From Leptospira sp. WS39.C2 (GTDB taxonomy: Bacteria; Spirochaetota; Leptospiria; Leptospirales; Leptospiraceae): a stretch of DNA of 64,000 nt. Below are positions 8,969-20,740 of this stretch, in pieces (position 1 is the stretch's first letter; every line of letters starts with the position of its first letter). The notes under the pieces were generated by a model. The model saw only the letters and a list, made by a program, of their open reading frames with translations, was not told where the DNA came from and did not search any database. Location: the NCBI RefSeq assembly GCF_040833965.1, contig NZ_CP162142.1, forward strand, positions 1,451,001 to 1,515,000, read 5' to 3'. A program made the translations under genes and the position numbers.

Positions 8969-9421
8969 ATGGAACTATTGTCTAAAGCCCACAAGACCCC
9001 TTCTATCGCAAAAGAAGCCGTACAAAAACAGTGGTTTGTTGTGGACGCAACTGATAAGACTCTCGGAAGATTGGCAAGTCAAGTCGCTTCCCGACTTCGC
9101 GGAAAACACAAATCTACCTTCACACCGAACCAAGATTGTGGAGATAACATCATCATCGTTAATGCTTCTAAAGTGGCTGTCACAGGTCGCAAAAGAGAAC
9201 AAAAAATTTACTACCACCACTCCCGTTACCCAGGTGGTATGACTGCAATCGCTTTCCACAAACTCATCCAAGAGAACCCAGAAAGAGTGATTATGGAAGC
9301 AGTGAAAGGGATGTTGCCTAAATCCAAATTAGGTGACCAAATGTTAAGAAATTGCCGAGTGTTCGCTGGCAATGACCACAACCTAGGTGCACAAAAGCCC
9401 CTAAAACTGGAGTTGAAATAA
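8969..9421 (+). CDS. rplM: 50S ribosomal protein L13
   Basis: Large-subunit ribosomal protein. The L13 core is clear: [56 protein letters not shown], and [16 protein letters not shown], ending near [14 protein letters not shown] chose the ATG at 8969 ([12 protein letters not shown]), which gives a normal short N-terminal extension and has AGAGGA upstream. A GTG at 8924 would add 15 residues with no family support. It is one base from rpsI, the usual L13-S9 pair. Confidence 0.95.
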   Translation: MELLSKAHKTPSIAKEAVQKQWFVVDATDKTLGRLASQVASRLRGKHKSTFTPNQDCGDNIIIVNASKVAVTGRKREQKIYYHHSRYPGGMTAIAFHKLIQENPERVIMEAVKGMLPKSKLGDQMLRNCRVFAGNDHNLGAQKPLKLELK

Positions 9422-9422
9422 T

Positions 9423-9818
9423 ATGGCGCAAAAAGCAGTTTGGGCAGTTGGCCGACGCAAAACATCTGTTGCACGAGCAAAAATCGCATCTGGCACAGGA
9501 AAAATCACAGTAAACCATAAAGATGTAAAAGATTACATCAAAAACGGTGACCATTTGGTTCGCCGTGCACTTGAGCCTCTATTTGTTTTAGATGCTCGTG
9601 ATAAGTATGATATCGCACTGAACGTATCTGGTGGTGGGGTAGTTGGACAAGTAGGAGCAATCCGTCACGCTGTGGCACGTGCTCTTGTTGCCTTCAATGA
9701 ATCCCTCAAACCTACTTTGAAAAAAGAAGGATTCCTCACACGTGATAGCCGTATGGTAGAACGTAAAAAATACGGTCTTCATAAAGCACGTCGCGGGACT
9801 CAGTTCTCGAAACGTTAA
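9423..9818 (+). CDS. rpsI: 30S ribosomal protein S9
   Basis: Small-subunit ribosomal protein of 131 residues. It starts [21 protein letters not shown], has the central [19 protein letters not shown], and ends with the conserved basic tail [17 protein letters not shown], whose final Lys-Arg reaches the P-site tRNA. It follows rplM with one base between and is closed by a strong terminator. Confidence 0.97.
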   Translation: MAQKAVWAVGRRKTSVARAKIASGTGKITVNHKDVKDYIKNGDHLVRRALEPLFVLDARDKYDIALNVSGGGVVGQVGAIRHAVARALVAFNESLKPTLKKEGFLTRDSRMVERKKYGLHKARRGTQFSKR

Positions 9819-9848
9819 TCGGAAATCTCCTCTTTTTTTCCGTATAAG

Positions 9849-9875
9849 AAGCCTCCTTTGGGAGGCTTTTTTTTT
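9849..9875 (+). terminator. Rho-independent terminator after rplM-rpsI
   Basis: AAGCCTCC, a four-base loop and GGAGGCTT, then nine or more T. It is a textbook terminator 30 bases after the rpsI stop. Confidence 0.92.
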
Positions 9876-9902
9876 CGCTATGAACCGATAAGGAACAACA
9901 CA

Positions 9903-11120
9903 ATGAACCAAATCATTTTTTACCTCGCTTTCGCTTTTGGAACTTTTGCCAGCAGTTGTTTTTTATATTCCATTGTGATTTTTACCCAAACCCTAACGGT
10001 TGTAAAAGGATATTCTGGGATTGTTTTTTTCTTTATGTTTTTACCTTTTCCTTTGTTCTTTTTATACACGGGATACCTTCTAGACCATTATTCTAAAAAA
10101 TGGGTTGTGGTGAGTTTTCAGTTCTTTTTGTTCCTAGCTGCATTTTTGTTAGGTGGATTCACTTCAATATTTGAAACTTATCCACTTCTTTTATTACCTT
10201 TGGCTTTCCTAAATGGCATCGGGATGACAACAGTACTTCCAGGAAGGATGGCACTACTTCGAGAAGTGATGGAGTCACACCGTCTTGTTTTTCATACAAT
10301 CGCTGGGAACTTACTTCTTATTTTTTCATTTGGCATGAGTCCACTTGCTGTAGGTTGGATACGGGATACTGAATCCTATACAAAACTTTTTGTCATACTA
10401 GCGATTTTACATGCGATTTCAATGTTCGCCTTTACCTTGTTAAGGACATTTAAAAAAGAGGAACAAACAAGTGTAACAAATCAGAAAAATGGTCTCGCAA
10501 AAAGATTCTCTGAAATTCCCTCTTTACTAGAGAACTTACGCACTGTTTTGGATTTTCTGAAAAACGATCCTGTCTCGAAACAAGTTATGTGGATCGCAGT
10601 TTTTAGTATGCTTGCTTTAGGTCCCATCCAAGTGGTTCTACCACAATACGTAAAATTGGAATTAGGACTTGGAGAGTTGGCTCGGGGTTCTGTATTAGTT
10701 TTCCTTGGACCAGGTCTTTTTATAGGAGGGATATTAACGATCCTTTTCCATCATTTAGAAAAAAAGGGTTTGGTTTTGCTTGTCGTTTTTGGTTTGTCTT
10801 CTTTTTTCTTTTTGGGATTCATTCCGTTTTATGAAGCAAAGGTAACTTCTTTTTTCCTTTTTTGTTTTGGAGTTTCAGGTGGAATCCTTTCAAGCCTAAT
10901 GCCTGCCATTTTGCAAAAACGAGCCGAAGATGGGATTCGTGGGCGGATACTTTCCTTGTATACAGTTTGTTTTCAGTTCACACCTGCTGTTTCTGGATTT
11001 TTGGCTGCCATTTTAAATGACAATTTTGGAAGTTTTTGGACCTTCACAGGACTCGGCCTAGGATTTCTTGTGATCTCCTTTTTTTCTCTCCTTGGGTATA
11101 AAGAATTACGGCAAAGTTAA
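9903..11120 (+). CDS. Major facilitator superfamily transporter
   Basis: A 405-residue integral membrane protein with about twelve predicted helices in two halves and a cytoplasmic loop near the middle (RTFKKEEQTSVTNQKNG). YLLDHYSKKWVV after helix two resembles the MFS loop 2-3 motif, and RAEDGIRGRILSLYTVCFQ resembles the transporter/effector type similar to the enterobactin exporter family. The substrate cannot be read from sequence. I chose ATG 9903 (MNQIIFYLAF), with AAGGAA upstream; an earlier start would lie within the terminator. Confidence 0.86.
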   Translation: MNQIIFYLAFAFGTFASSCFLYSIVIFTQTLTVVKGYSGIVFFFMFLPFPLFFLYTGYLLDHYSKKWVVVSFQFFLFLAAFLLGGFTSIFETYPLLLLPLAFLNGIGMTTVLPGRMALLREVMESHRLVFHTIAGNLLLIFSFGMSPLAVGWIRDTESYTKLFVILAILHAISMFAFTLLRTFKKEEQTSVTNQKNGLAKRFSEIPSLLENLRTVLDFLKNDPVSKQVMWIAVFSMLALGPIQVVLPQYVKLELGLGELARGSVLVFLGPGLFIGGILTILFHHLEKKGLVLLVVFGLSSFFFLGFIPFYEAKVTSFFLFCFGVSGGILSSLMPAILQKRAEDGIRGRILSLYTVCFQFTPAVSGFLAAILNDNFGSFWTFTGLGLGFLVISFFSLLGYKELRQS

Positions 11121-11169
11121 GTTCTAAATTCCTTGCCCTAGGAGGCAAATCCGATTTCCGTGTAAGTGT

Positions 11170-13929
11170 ATGAAGTTCAAAACGGTAAAAGAAATCGCAA
11201 GGTTGTACACGAATTACTTTCAGGAAAAAGGCCATACCATTGTGCCTTCTTCAAGCCTAATCCCCAAGGGGGATCCAACACTTTTATTCACAACCGCAGG
11301 AATGGTGCAGTTCAAACCACTCTTTACGGGAGCTGTGGAACTTCCATATACAAAGGCTGCCTCAATCCAAAAATGTGTTCGCACGACAGATCTCGAAGTG
11401 GTGGGAAAAACAGAACGCCATTGTACGTTTTTTGAAATGTTAGGAAATTTTTCCTTCGGCGATTATTTTAAAAAAGAAGCCATCGAATACGCGTTAGACT
11501 TTTCACTAAACCATTTAGAAATTCCCAAAGATAAAATTTGGGTAACAATTTATTTAGATGATGATGAAGCAAAAAATATCTGGATGGATGCCGGAATTCC
11601 AGAAGAACGAATAGTACGCCTTGGTAAAAAAGATAATTTTTGGGGTCCAGCAGGAGACAGTGGAGCTTGTGGCCCATGTTCCGAATTGTATTTAGACAGA
11701 GGACCAGAAAAAGGTGGTCCCACTTGTGGCAACAATCCCAATTGTAAACCAGGGTGTGACTGTGACCGTTATTTAGAATATTGGAATTTAGTGTTTAACC
11801 AGTTCAACCAAACTGTTTCTGGAGAACTTCTCCCTCTCAAACAAACAGGAATTGATACAGGATCAGGCCTCGAACGTGTGGCTATGTTATTACAAGAAGT
11901 AGATTCAGTCTACGACACAGATGAATTAAAAACCATCATCCAAAAAATAGTAACTTTATCGGGTTTCCAATATAATGAATCCACCAAACAATCGTTTCGT
12001 GTGATTACTGACCATTCTCGTTCTGTCTTTTTTGCACTTGGGGATGGGATTTACCCTGACCGCACAGGACGTGGGTACGTGATCCGCCGTCTCATCAGAC
12101 GTGCCTCACTTTTTGCAAGAAAACTAGGAATCCATGAACCATTTTTATACAAACTTGTTGGCACATTAAAAGATTTGTATTCCGTACGTTACCCGGAACT
12201 AAAAGACAAAACAAACGACATTGAATCCATCTTAAAAAAAGAAGAAGAACTTTTCCTTCACACACTGGAAGTGGGACTAGAAGAATTAGAATCGTTACTT
12301 ACCCAGCTTACAGCAAACAAACAAACACTTGTGACGGGAAAAGAAGGTTTTCGTTTGTATTCCACCTACGGTTTCCCTCGTGAGATGACAAAGGAACTTG
12401 TGGAAGACCGAGGGTTTAGTTTTGACGATACTGGTTTCGAAGAGGAACTCGAAAAAGATAGGGATTTGTCTCGTGCCAGTTGGAAAGGGAAAAAAATCCA
12501 ATACCTCACGGGACTTACCGCATCTCCCGAATTAAAAACAGAATTTTTAGGTTATACCGAAACGAAAGCCCAAGGGAAAGTTTTGTATCTCTTTGTAGAT
12601 GGAAAGTTAGTAAAGTCCGCCAAACAAGGAGAAGAGGTTGTGATCGTTCTCGACAAAACTCCTTTTTATGCAGAAGGTGGTGGGCAAATTGGGGACACAG
12701 GGTATTTCAAAAAAGATGGGTTCCAATTCCAAGTCCAAGACACCCAAAAAGAAAATGATACCTACCTCCATTTAGGTATGGTGTTAAAAGGAAATATTAC
12801 AATTGGAGATGTGGTGGATGCCGAGATCCAAACGGAACGTAGGCAAAACCTTGCCAACCACCATTCCGGTACACATTTGTTAAACGGTGCACTCCGTAGG
12901 ATTCTCGGAACGCATGTGACCCAAAAAGGTTCCATTGTTTCTGCAGATTATCTCAGGTTTGATTTTTCTCATCCCAAAGCGTTATCTCCGGAAGAGATCA
13001 TCCAAATTGAATCGGATGTGAATGAAGCGGTGAGTGCCAATATCCCTGTCAAAACAGAAGTTTTGGACTTAAACCAAGCCAAAGAATCAGGCGCTCTTTC
13101 CATGTTCGATGAAAAGTATGGAAGTCTTGTGCGTGTGGTTTCGATGGGAGAAAAATCAAAAGAATTCTGTGGGGGAACCCATGTAACGAATACCAAAGAA
13201 ATTGGTTTTTTTGCCATTGTCAAAGAAGGGAGTCCCGGTGCGGGAAATAGAAGGATCGAAGCCATTTGTGGGGAATCTGTTGTTTCTTATTTTTTACACC
13301 AGTTCCAAACCTTGGCAGCAAAAATCGAAACACATAATTTATCCGCCAAAGAAACGTTTGGTGACCTGAAAGAATTTGGAATTTCAAAAGATGTTCCGTC
13401 ACCAGAAGACCTTCAATCCATCTTTTTAAAAGATGGAAAAACGGCTGTGGCAAGACTTCGTAAATTACGAGAAGGGTTAGAAACGGAACTTGAGGAAAAG
13501 GTTAGTGCACTTTTTAAGGCCAAAAAGAAATTAGAACAACAAAATTTTCAAATGAATCCTGAGCTTGTTGATTCTCTTTTGCAAAAGGCACACAAGTATA
13601 CAAAAGGGAAAGTGGTCACAGAAGTATTTCCTTCTGTAGATGCAAAAGCTCTGAAAGATTTGGCAGACTCACTCAAAGCCAAAGAGCCTGAGATCCTTTG
13701 TTTGTTTGGAACCACAGAAGGGGAATCAAGCACCCTTGTATTTATGTGCAATAAAGTACTCAATGACAGGGGCATCCACTGCGGTGAGATGTTAAAAGAA
13801 TCTTTAGTGATGCTCGATGGGAAAGGTGGCGGACGACCTGATATGGCACAAGGTGGTGGTAAAAAACCAGAATCTGTGGCAAAGTCTTTGGAGTTTGCTC
13901 TGTCCCTTGCCAAAACTAAATTATCGTAA
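11170..13929 (+). CDS. alaS: Alanyl-tRNA synthetase
   Basis: A 919-residue class II synthetase, normal length. The catalytic core shows the family start ([23 protein letters not shown]), [13 protein letters not shown] and [18 protein letters not shown]. The editing domain has zinc ligands in [13 protein letters not shown] near residue 563 and CGGTHV near 666. The C-terminal part has a coiled-coil and the DHHA1-like [14 protein letters not shown] Cys-rich insert with [16 protein letters not shown] near residue 190 is notable. No in-frame start lies nearer the AGGAGG at 11140; the ATG at 11170 has no clear ribosome site. Confidence 0.97.
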   Translation: MKFKTVKEIARLYTNYFQEKGHTIVPSSSLIPKGDPTLLFTTAGMVQFKPLFTGAVELPYTKAASIQKCVRTTDLEVVGKTERHCTFFEMLGNFSFGDYFKKEAIEYALDFSLNHLEIPKDKIWVTIYLDDDEAKNIWMDAGIPEERIVRLGKKDNFWGPAGDSGACGPCSELYLDRGPEKGGPTCGNNPNCKPGCDCDRYLEYWNLVFNQFNQTVSGELLPLKQTGIDTGSGLERVAMLLQEVDSVYDTDELKTIIQKIVTLSGFQYNESTKQSFRVITDHSRSVFFALGDGIYPDRTGRGYVIRRLIRRASLFARKLGIHEPFLYKLVGTLKDLYSVRYPELKDKTNDIESILKKEEELFLHTLEVGLEELESLLTQLTANKQTLVTGKEGFRLYSTYGFPREMTKELVEDRGFSFDDTGFEEELEKDRDLSRASWKGKKIQYLTGLTASPELKTEFLGYTETKAQGKVLYLFVDGKLVKSAKQGEEVVIVLDKTPFYAEGGGQIGDTGYFKKDGFQFQVQDTQKENDTYLHLGMVLKGNITIGDVVDAEIQTERRQNLANHHSGTHLLNGALRRILGTHVTQKGSIVSADYLRFDFSHPKALSPEEIIQIESDVNEAVSANIPVKTEVLDLNQAKESGALSMFDEKYGSLVRVVSMGEKSKEFCGGTHVTNTKEIGFFAIVKEGSPGAGNRRIEAICGESVVSYFLHQFQTLAAKIETHNLSAKETFGDLKEFGISKDVPSPEDLQSIFLKDGKTAVARLRKLREGLETELEEKVSALFKAKKKLEQQNFQMNPELVDSLLQKAHKYTKGKVVTEVFPSVDAKALKDLADSLKAKEPEILCLFGTTEGESSTLVFMCNKVLNDRGIHCGEMLKESLVMLDGKGGGRPDMAQGGGKKPESVAKSLEFALSLAKTKLS

Positions 13930-13964
13930 ATTGAAACGTAAAGAAAAAGATTAGGAGAATCAAA

Positions 13965-14462
13965 ATGGCTCAAGACCCATCATTTGACATTGTATCAAAA
14001 CTCGAACGCCCGGAATTACAAAATGCAGTATCCCAAGCGATGACAGAGATCCAAACTCGTTTTGATTTTAAAGGATCTAATTCTGAAATCAAAATCACTG
14101 ATGACCAATTGGTTTTGATTTCTGAAAACGAAATCAAACTCAAACAAGTGATCGATGTCCTAACTACAAAAATGGCAAAACGGGGGATTGGTCTTAAAGC
14201 TTTTGATTTTGATTCCAAGGTGGAACCTGCAACGGGACAAAGTGTTCGGATGAAAGTCAAAATCCAAAATGGTTTGGACAAAGAACAAACGAAACAAATC
14301 ACAACCCTTATCAAAGACCAAAAATTAAAAGTCCAGGCGACAATCCAAGGGGATTCGGTGCGTGTAGTCGGTAAAAAGAAAGACGATTTGCAGGAAGTGA
14401 TGGCTGCCATCCGCAATGCAAATTTCAATTTTGATGCCAGTTTTACAAATTTCAAAGGATAG
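13965..14462 (+). CDS. yajQ: YajQ family nucleotide-binding protein
   Basis: A 165-residue soluble protein with the full YajQ pattern: PSFDIVSKLERPELQNAV at the start, TRFDFKGSNSEI, MAKRGIGLKAFDF and RVVGKKKDDLQEVMA. In other bacteria YajQ-type proteins bind nucleotides, and some bind cyclic di-GMP and act with transcription factors; whether this one does is unknown. A good ribosome site (AGGAGA) precedes the ATG, 35 bases after alaS. Confidence 0.94.
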   Translation: MAQDPSFDIVSKLERPELQNAVSQAMTEIQTRFDFKGSNSEIKITDDQLVLISENEIKLKQVIDVLTTKMAKRGIGLKAFDFDSKVEPATGQSVRMKVKIQNGLDKEQTKQITTLIKDQKLKVQATIQGDSVRVVGKKKDDLQEVMAAIRNANFNFDASFTNFKG

Positions 14463-14539
14463 TACCTGACAGAAAAGAAAGCGATTCTGGCTTCCATTTT
14501 TTTTCTATCTATGTCTCGAAACCGTCCGATATTTCCCGT

Positions 14540-17533
14540 ATGGACCCTAAAAAATCCGTATGGGGATGGACCTTGCCTAGGAAGGATTTCCTCCCGTATT
14601 TATTTGTATTTTCTGGAGTATTTTTACTGTTATCCCTTTTTTCCTTCCAAGAAGGAGAGGACGGATCACTTTTCAATTGGTTTGGAAGGCTTGGGCATTA
14701 CATTGCCCTCACCTTGTTTTACCTACTCGGGAAAACTTCCTTTTTACTCGCAGGGTTTGTATTACTTTTAGGTGTCCTTTCGCTTCGTAACCCTGATTTT
14801 GATGCCTTAAGTAAGGCTTTATTTTTTCCCATTTTCCTCATTGCCACAACCGTCAGTTTGAACCTACTCGAAACTCCCATGGGCCATGTGGGAGATAGTG
14901 GTGGGATCCTTGGCCAATTTTTTTCTTGGATCTTTTCCTATCTTTTTGGGGAGACAGGTCGTGTACTTGTGGTCTTTTTTCTCTATTTGTACTTTGCTGT
15001 GATTTGGTTGGAAGATGGGGCTTGGTCTTATACCTTTTCCACAATCCACTCAGCTTCGGAAAAACTCTACCATCTCATGGGTGGCAGAAAGGAACTCCCT
15101 CATTTCAAACTTCCTTCTTTTATGGAATCAGTGGTCTCTACCCGACGTGCCCCCGTTTCTGAAGTGAGGCAAAAGGACTGGTTTCAGATCCAAACAGAAG
15201 GGGAATCCAAAGAAGACCTCGCCCATCATTTTTGGAATGTGGTCGCAAATGAAAAAGGAAAGGAGTTTCAAGCGGAGAAACATTTTCCCTCTCCTTCTCG
15301 TTTGAGTGATGAGGATGGATTCACACAAGTAAGAAATCGGGAAACCCAAGTACAAGAGAAACCAAAATCGCAAACAGTTGTATTCCAAAATACCAAATCG
15401 TTTGAAGGATTTTTTGATGCTTCAGGCAACGTATTTCGTTTCCAAAAACAAAGGTCATCTGTAATTAGCGATTCAAAAAAAGTATCCAATTCAAATCCTA
15501 AATTGCAACTAATCGATAAGCGCGAGTTAGACGAAGTTGACAGTGATGATACAATAGATTCCCAAAATTTAGAAGCCATCCGTGAATCCAAAATCCTCTT
15601 TCAATTCCCTGAGGCAAAATGGAAACCAAAATTGGACAAAGAAGTATCAATTGCTAATTTGGAACTTCCTAAACTAGAACCGATCGAACAAACGATACTT
15701 GGAATTACGAATGAATTAAATCCTCGTGATATGCAAGAACTTGAAGATTCAGACCTTTGGGACGAGTCCGAGACATTTGAAGAGGAAAACGAAGTACTTT
15801 TACCTAACGACAAAAAATCACCTTCCCTCACCATCCCGATCCCTGAATCGGTTCGTTTGTCCCTTGTGGAAGAAACGGGTTTAGAAACAGAGGAATGGGA
15901 AGAAACAAGTGAGGGTTCTGAGACAATCTCTGATTCCGAAAATGACGAAGTTGCAGAAATGGAAGAAGAAACTTTGGAAACTTTAGCAGTAGAAGAATCT
16001 TCACCACTGGTTCGTTCTAATTTGAGTGCTGGCAATTTTGGCAGGAAAAAACAAGCGCTGAAGGAAACAAAAACCGAACAAGAACTGATGTTTGGTTCCA
16101 TGGTGCCAAAACCAAAATTGAAAAAGGGAAAGTATTATATTTCTCCAAGACTACTTGCCTCACACCAAGTCCAAGTAGCCAATATCTTAAAAAATGATTC
16201 GGAACTCGACCTAATCGCCAAAAAAATTGAAGAGTCCACAGGCCACTTTGGAATCGAATCAAAAGTCATTACCAAAGAACGAGGTCCGATCATCACTCGT
16301 TACGAAATCACCATTCCTAATGGGATCAAACTGAACCGTATTGTTTCCTTGTCAGATGAGATTAGAGCTTACCTCGAAGTGAAAAACATTCGGATTGTTG
16401 CACCTATCCCTGGTAAGGCGTCCATTGGAATCGAAGTACCCAACCGTATCAGGGAAGATGTGTTTTTATCAGAAATTTTAAAAGACACCATCCTCCAACA
16501 AAAAGCAAAAGACTTATCCATTTGTATTGGAAAGGATATTTCGGGTAAACTTGTGATGATCGATATCGCAAAACTCCCTCACTTACTCGTTGCAGGAACA
16601 ACAGGTTCAGGAAAGTCGGTGAGTATCAATGCGATGATCACAAGTCTCATCTGCACACGTTCTCCAGAAGAAGTGCGATTCATCATGATCGATCCTAAGA
16701 TGGTGGAGATGACTCTTTATGAAGGAATCCCACACCTTCTTATGCCTGTGATCACGGATCCGAAAAAAGCAACAAAGGCACTTTCCTGGGCCATCCAAGA
16801 AATGGAGAGTCGTTACCAAATGATCTCCCAATTGAAAAGTAGGGACTTCAAAAGTTTCAATGAAAAGGTAGAGGAATATGCCCACGCAAAAGGATTCCAA
16901 AAACTCCCTTACATTGTGATTTTCATTGATGAGCTTGCGGACCTCATGATGGTTTCCGGCAAAGACTTAGAAGAACAAATCCAACGTATTTCCCAAAAAG
17001 CAAGGGCTGTCGGGATCCACCTCGTCATGGCAACCCAAAGGCCATCCGTGGATGTGATCACTGGTGTCATCAAAGCGAACTGCCCGGCAAGGGTCGCCTT
17101 CCAAGTGGCACAAAAAACTGACTCCCGAACCATCCTAGATACGAGTGGGGCGGAAACTTTACTTGGAAAAGGGGACTTTTTGTACCGTTCCCCAACCTCG
17201 AGTGACCTCATGCGGATCCAAGCACCCTACATCGAGGAGAAAGAAATTGATTCGATTGTGGAAGAGGCCAAAAAACAAGGGGCTCCCGCATACGTGGAGA
17301 TGAACTGGGACGATGAAACGAATATTGAAATGGCTTCTGACGAAGACGAAGAACTATTCGATGAAGCTTGGAACATTGTTGTGACGGAAAAAAAAGCCAG
17401 TGCCAGTTATTTGCAACGTAGGATGCGAATCGGTTACAACAAAGCGGCAAGGCTCATGGAACTTATGGAAATGCGAGGGTATGTTTCACCTCAAATCGGG
17501 GCCAAACCTCGGGAAATCTTACGTTCAGCGTAA
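14540..17533 (+). CDS. ftsK: DNA translocase FtsK/SpoIIIE
   Basis: A 997-residue membrane-anchored motor that moves chromosome ends through the closing septum. The first 150 residues hold about four to five membrane helices. Residues about 200-520 are a variable, very acidic linker rich in Glu, Ser and Thr. The motor follows, with Walker [10 protein letters not shown] near residue 685 and Walker [14 protein letters not shown]. The C-terminal winged-helix gamma domain ([21 protein letters not shown]) would read polarity sequences. There is no clear ribosome site at the ATG at 14540. It leads a tight group with the lolA-like, rodZ-like and rimO genes. Confidence 0.95.
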   Translation: MDPKKSVWGWTLPRKDFLPYLFVFSGVFLLLSLFSFQEGEDGSLFNWFGRLGHYIALTLFYLLGKTSFLLAGFVLLLGVLSLRNPDFDALSKALFFPIFLIATTVSLNLLETPMGHVGDSGGILGQFFSWIFSYLFGETGRVLVVFFLYLYFAVIWLEDGAWSYTFSTIHSASEKLYHLMGGRKELPHFKLPSFMESVVSTRRAPVSEVRQKDWFQIQTEGESKEDLAHHFWNVVANEKGKEFQAEKHFPSPSRLSDEDGFTQVRNRETQVQEKPKSQTVVFQNTKSFEGFFDASGNVFRFQKQRSSVISDSKKVSNSNPKLQLIDKRELDEVDSDDTIDSQNLEAIRESKILFQFPEAKWKPKLDKEVSIANLELPKLEPIEQTILGITNELNPRDMQELEDSDLWDESETFEEENEVLLPNDKKSPSLTIPIPESVRLSLVEETGLETEEWEETSEGSETISDSENDEVAEMEEETLETLAVEESSPLVRSNLSAGNFGRKKQALKETKTEQELMFGSMVPKPKLKKGKYYISPRLLASHQVQVANILKNDSELDLIAKKIEESTGHFGIESKVITKERGPIITRYEITIPNGIKLNRIVSLSDEIRAYLEVKNIRIVAPIPGKASIGIEVPNRIREDVFLSEILKDTILQQKAKDLSICIGKDISGKLVMIDIAKLPHLLVAGTTGSGKSVSINAMITSLICTRSPEEVRFIMIDPKMVEMTLYEGIPHLLMPVITDPKKATKALSWAIQEMESRYQMISQLKSRDFKSFNEKVEEYAHAKGFQKLPYIVIFIDELADLMMVSGKDLEEQIQRISQKARAVGIHLVMATQRPSVDVITGVIKANCPARVAFQVAQKTDSRTILDTSGAETLLGKGDFLYRSPTSSDLMRIQAPYIEEKEIDSIVEEAKKQGAPAYVEMNWDDETNIEMASDEDEELFDEAWNIVVTEKKASASYLQRRMRIGYNKAARLMELMEMRGYVSPQIGAKPREILRSA

Positions 17534-17573
17534 ATCATCGACAAGAGAAGTTTGTCTGAAAAACTGGGAATCT

Positions 17574-18275
17574 ATGAAAGTATGGATCGGATTTTTGTTA
17601 CTTGTTTTGGGAGTTTCTTTGGAGGCCCAAACAAGTCCGGCTCACAATTGGCATTCACCTTCCGAAGTTGTCAAAAAGATCAAAAAAAACTTCAGCGAAA
17701 TCAAATCGTATTCCGCTGATTTTCTCATCAAAACGGAAGACAACAAAAAAGAAAAACAGATGCGCGGGAAATGTTTCTACAAACGTCCTGGAAAAATTCG
17801 TTATAATTTTGCGGAACCAGAAGGAGACGAAATTGTTTCCGATGGAAAAACACTTCATATCTTTATCAAACGGTTAGGTGCTGTGGGAAAACAAGACCTA
17901 ACGATGGATCGTAAAAATTCCTCTGGACCTATCTTTACAACGAACAGTCCTGATGGTCTGAACCGCCTCTTTCGCAAATACCATTATAAATTTGATACCA
18001 TTGAACAACCACGTTCTGTGGGTGATGCCACAAAATACTTTGTTCTCGATTTAGACCAAAGGGAAAAAATTGGTGGATTCGAAAAGATGAAACTCTTTGT
18101 GGATTCAGAATCCTATCTCATCAAAAAAGCAGTCGCGACAGATGGTCGTGGCAAGGTAACAACGATTTCATTTTCTAACATTAATTTTTCGGAAGAAATC
18201 CAAGATGGAGTTTTCAATTTTCACATGAGCGGGAACGCGAAGATTGTCAACAACCCACTTGTCTCTGAGAACTAA
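17574..18275 (+). CDS. lolA: LolA-family outer-membrane lipoprotein carrier
   Basis: A 233-residue exported protein with a clear signal peptide ([19 protein letters not shown]) and a LolA-type domain: [13 protein letters not shown], then [20 protein letters not shown] and later a long beta-rich half ending with [11 protein letters not shown]. LolA carries lipoproteins across the periplasm; here it is probably the carrier or a related periplasmic chaperone. The true start is the internal ATG at 17574; the longer frame overlapping ftsK has no signal peptide at its start. Confidence 0.85.
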   Translation: MKVWIGFLLLVLGVSLEAQTSPAHNWHSPSEVVKKIKKNFSEIKSYSADFLIKTEDNKKEKQMRGKCFYKRPGKIRYNFAEPEGDEIVSDGKTLHIFIKRLGAVGKQDLTMDRKNSSGPIFTTNSPDGLNRLFRKYHYKFDTIEQPRSVGDATKYFVLDLDQREKIGGFEKMKLFVDSESYLIKKAVATDGRGKVTTISFSNINFSEEIQDGVFNFHMSGNAKIVNNPLVSEN

Positions 18276-18293
18276 ACCTAAGAGGAGTTCATT

Positions 18294-19394
18294 TTGAATA
18301 CAAAACGAGTTGGTCAGATCCTAAGAGAAGCAAGAGAAGACAAAAAACTTTCTGTGAAAGATGTCGCTAAAGAAACAAACATTGCGGCCAAATACATCAT
18401 CGCTTTAGAAACAGAAGATTATTCTCAGTTCCCAGCAGAAACCTTTGCTCTTGGTTTTTTAAAAAACTATGCAAGTTACTTAAAACTAGATACTGCCATG
18501 TTACTTAATTTGTACCGCGGGGAACAAATTGAAGAATCACAAGCACCACTCGAAGAACTCACTCGTCCCACAACCACTCCGTTTAGTTTAGATCGTAATA
18601 AAATCATAAGCCTTGTTTCTCTCTTTTTGTTTGTGATCTCTGCGTATATCATCTACATCAGCTTTGAAGACTCCGCTTCTGTTTCCATGGATGATGAAAA
18701 CACAGAAGTAAACCAAAGTGTAGAACCTACGAATAGTTCTGACATTCCTTCTGGCATTAATTTTGTAAGCCAAAGTGTTCCAGAAAATGCAAGTGTTCCT
18801 TTTATTCTTACAGAAGATCGTGGTGTGAGTTTTAGTGTGAACAACCAACAGTGTAAGATGTTCATCAAAGGTGTTTCCAATGGAAAGGCTAATTTAGGAT
18901 TTAATATTTTCCCAGAAAAGAATGTGTATTTTTTCCAAACGGCAGAAGGCGAAGAAACCATCCTTTCATATAAAATTGAAGAGCTCTCTTCTTTACGCCG
19001 AGACATTCGTGTGGTGACACAAGCTGTTACAGAAAAATCAGCCAAAGTCCTTGTGACCTTAAAAGAAGAAAGAGAAGGTGTCGCTGTGAAGTCTCCTGTG
19101 GGTGATGTTCCGATCCAAGTGACCTTATTTTTCTCGAAACCAAGTTACGTAGAATTCGTATTAGATGGTCAAATGGGCGAACGTGGTCTTGTTTCTGCGG
19201 GTGAAGTAAAACACTTAGAAGCTCGTGACAGACTTGAGATCAAAGTAGGGGATGGTGGCGCTGTGGAGATGGTACAAAACGGAAAAGAACGAGTGGTCCT
19301 TGGAAAACCAGGAAAACTTGTGAAAAAAATCTTTATCCGAAAACCAAATCCTTATGACTCCACTCAGTCCATCATTGGAGAGTTAGGCGAATAA
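18294..19394 (+). CDS. RodZ-like membrane protein with N-terminal helix-turn-helix
   Basis: A 366-residue protein starting with a TTG behind GAGG. Residues 5-70 form a Cro/C1-type helix-turn-helix ([25 protein letters not shown], then [14 protein letters not shown]), as in RodZ. One membrane segment lies at about residues 104-122 ([18 protein letters not shown]), followed by a periplasmic beta-rich part. RodZ links MreB to the wall-elongation machinery, so a cell-shape role is likely. The stop overlaps the rimO start (TAATG). The periplasmic half is only loosely like model RodZ. Confidence 0.82.
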   Translation: MNTKRVGQILREAREDKKLSVKDVAKETNIAAKYIIALETEDYSQFPAETFALGFLKNYASYLKLDTAMLLNLYRGEQIEESQAPLEELTRPTTTPFSLDRNKIISLVSLFLFVISAYIIYISFEDSASVSMDDENTEVNQSVEPTNSSDIPSGINFVSQSVPENASVPFILTEDRGVSFSVNNQQCKMFIKGVSNGKANLGFNIFPEKNVYFFQTAEGEETILSYKIEELSSLRRDIRVVTQAVTEKSAKVLVTLKEEREGVAVKSPVGDVPIQVTLFFSKPSYVEFVLDGQMGERGLVSAGEVKHLEARDRLEIKVGDGGAVEMVQNGKERVVLGKPGKLVKKIFIRKPNPYDSTQSIIGELGE

Positions 19395-20740
19395 TGCCAA
19401 AGGTCAAAGACAAAACAGAAGAGACACCTAAGTCGTTTTTTATCACAACTCTTGGTTGTCCAAAAAACACTGTGGATTCAATGGCCATGCACCAGTCCTT
19501 ATTAAAAGAAGGACTACTCCCTGCTGCTGACCCAGAAGCCAGTGATTTTCATTTGGTGAACACGTGTACGTTTATCCAAGATGCCACCAAAGAAACCATC
19601 CAAACCATTCTTGATTCCATCGATATTAAGAAAAAGAACAAACAGAAGTTAGTGGTTGTTGGCTGTTTTGCAGAACGTGCGGGAAAAGAAATCTCAGCAG
19701 ACCTTCCCGAAGTGGACCTCCATTTCGGCACAGGAAAGTATGACAAAGCTGGGGAGATCCTTCGTACTACTTTTCCACTTGATTTCAAAGACCTAACCGA
19801 ATTCAACGAAGACCTTCTCGAAAGACTCAAAACATCGAAAGGCATCGAAAACTATTCCAAACCCTATTCCTATGTAAAAATTTCTGACGGTTGTAACCGC
19901 GGTTGCCATTTTTGTATCATTCCCAATTTACGTGGGAAATACAGAGACACAGAAATCACAGATGTCCTCGAACAAACAAGGCTTGCAGTAAAAGCTGGTT
20001 CCAAAGAGATCTGCCTTGTTTCCCAAGACACAGTTTTTTATGGAAAAGACACAGACAAACTCATGGATTTGGTTCGGTCTGTGGCAGCTGTGGAGGGACT
20101 TGAGATCTTACGACTCCTCTATCTGTATCCAGATAAAAAAACAGAAAAGTTACTCGATTTGTACAGAGAAATTCCTAAAATAGCACCGTATTTGGAAAGC
20201 CCCTTACAACATGTTTCCAAATCAGTTTTAAAATCCATGAACCGCACTGGTGATTATGAATTCTTTAAATCCTTATTCCAAAAAGCAAGGGACATCCGCC
20301 CTGATTTAGAAATCCGAACTTCTTTTATTTTGGGGTTTCCTGGGGAAACCATGGAAGACGTAGAAGATATCATTCGTTTTGTGGAAGATGTAAAACCAGA
20401 AAAAGTAAATCTTTTCCCTTATTCTCCCCAAGACGGAACCAAAGGGGCGACCATGGAAGGACAACTCAAAGACAAAGAAATTGCCCGCCGTGTGAACCTT
20501 GTGCGGGAAGCCTACCTTGGTACCTTAAAGACCATCCACCAAAACCGGATTGGAAAAATATACCCATGTGTCGTTGATGAAGTGTTAGACGAAGGAGCAA
20601 TCGTTCGTCGCCTCCAAGATGCACCAGAGATTGATGAAGTGGTATATGTAGAAACACCTAATCTAAAAGTTGGGCAGTTTGGCAAGGTCAGAGTGGATTC
20701 TTTTTATGAACTCGATATGTCAGGGACTTGGGTGGTTTAG
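19394..20740 (+). CDS. rimO: Ribosomal protein S12 methylthiotransferase
   Basis: A 448-residue radical SAM enzyme that methylthiolates an aspartate in ribosomal protein S12. It starts with the N-terminal cluster-binding domain (TTLGCPKNTVDS with the first Cys, and later Cys in LVNTCTFIQDATKE and VVGCFAERAG). The radical SAM motif is CNRGCHFC in SDGCNRGCHFCIIP. A C-terminal TRAM-like domain (VVDEVLDEGAIVRRLQDAPEIDEVVYV) would bind RNA. All six expected Cys are in place. Both ends overlap the neighbours by one base, which indicates translational coupling. Confidence 0.95.
   Translation: MPKVKDKTEETPKSFFITTLGCPKNTVDSMAMHQSLLKEGLLPAADPEASDFHLVNTCTFIQDATKETIQTILDSIDIKKKNKQKLVVVGCFAERAGKEISADLPEVDLHFGTGKYDKAGEILRTTFPLDFKDLTEFNEDLLERLKTSKGIENYSKPYSYVKISDGCNRGCHFCIIPNLRGKYRDTEITDVLEQTRLAVKAGSKEICLVSQDTVFYGKDTDKLMDLVRSVAAVEGLEILRLLYLYPDKKTEKLLDLYREIPKIAPYLESPLQHVSKSVLKSMNRTGDYEFFKSLFQKARDIRPDLEIRTSFILGFPGETMEDVEDIIRFVEDVKPEKVNLFPYSPQDGTKGATMEGQLKDKEIARRVNLVREAYLGTLKTIHQNRIGKIYPCVVDEVLDEGAIVRRLQDAPEIDEVVYVETPNLKVGQFGKVRVDSFYELDMSGTWVV

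Noticed and set aside
11140..11163. AGGAGG followed by a GTG-TAA start-stop pair ahead of alaS
   Set aside because: It is out of frame with alaS and has no length; probably chance, though AGGAGG so far from the real start is odd.
14511..14771. Open frame overlapping the start of ftsK in another frame
   Set aside because: It lies inside the well-supported ftsK membrane region and has no family features.
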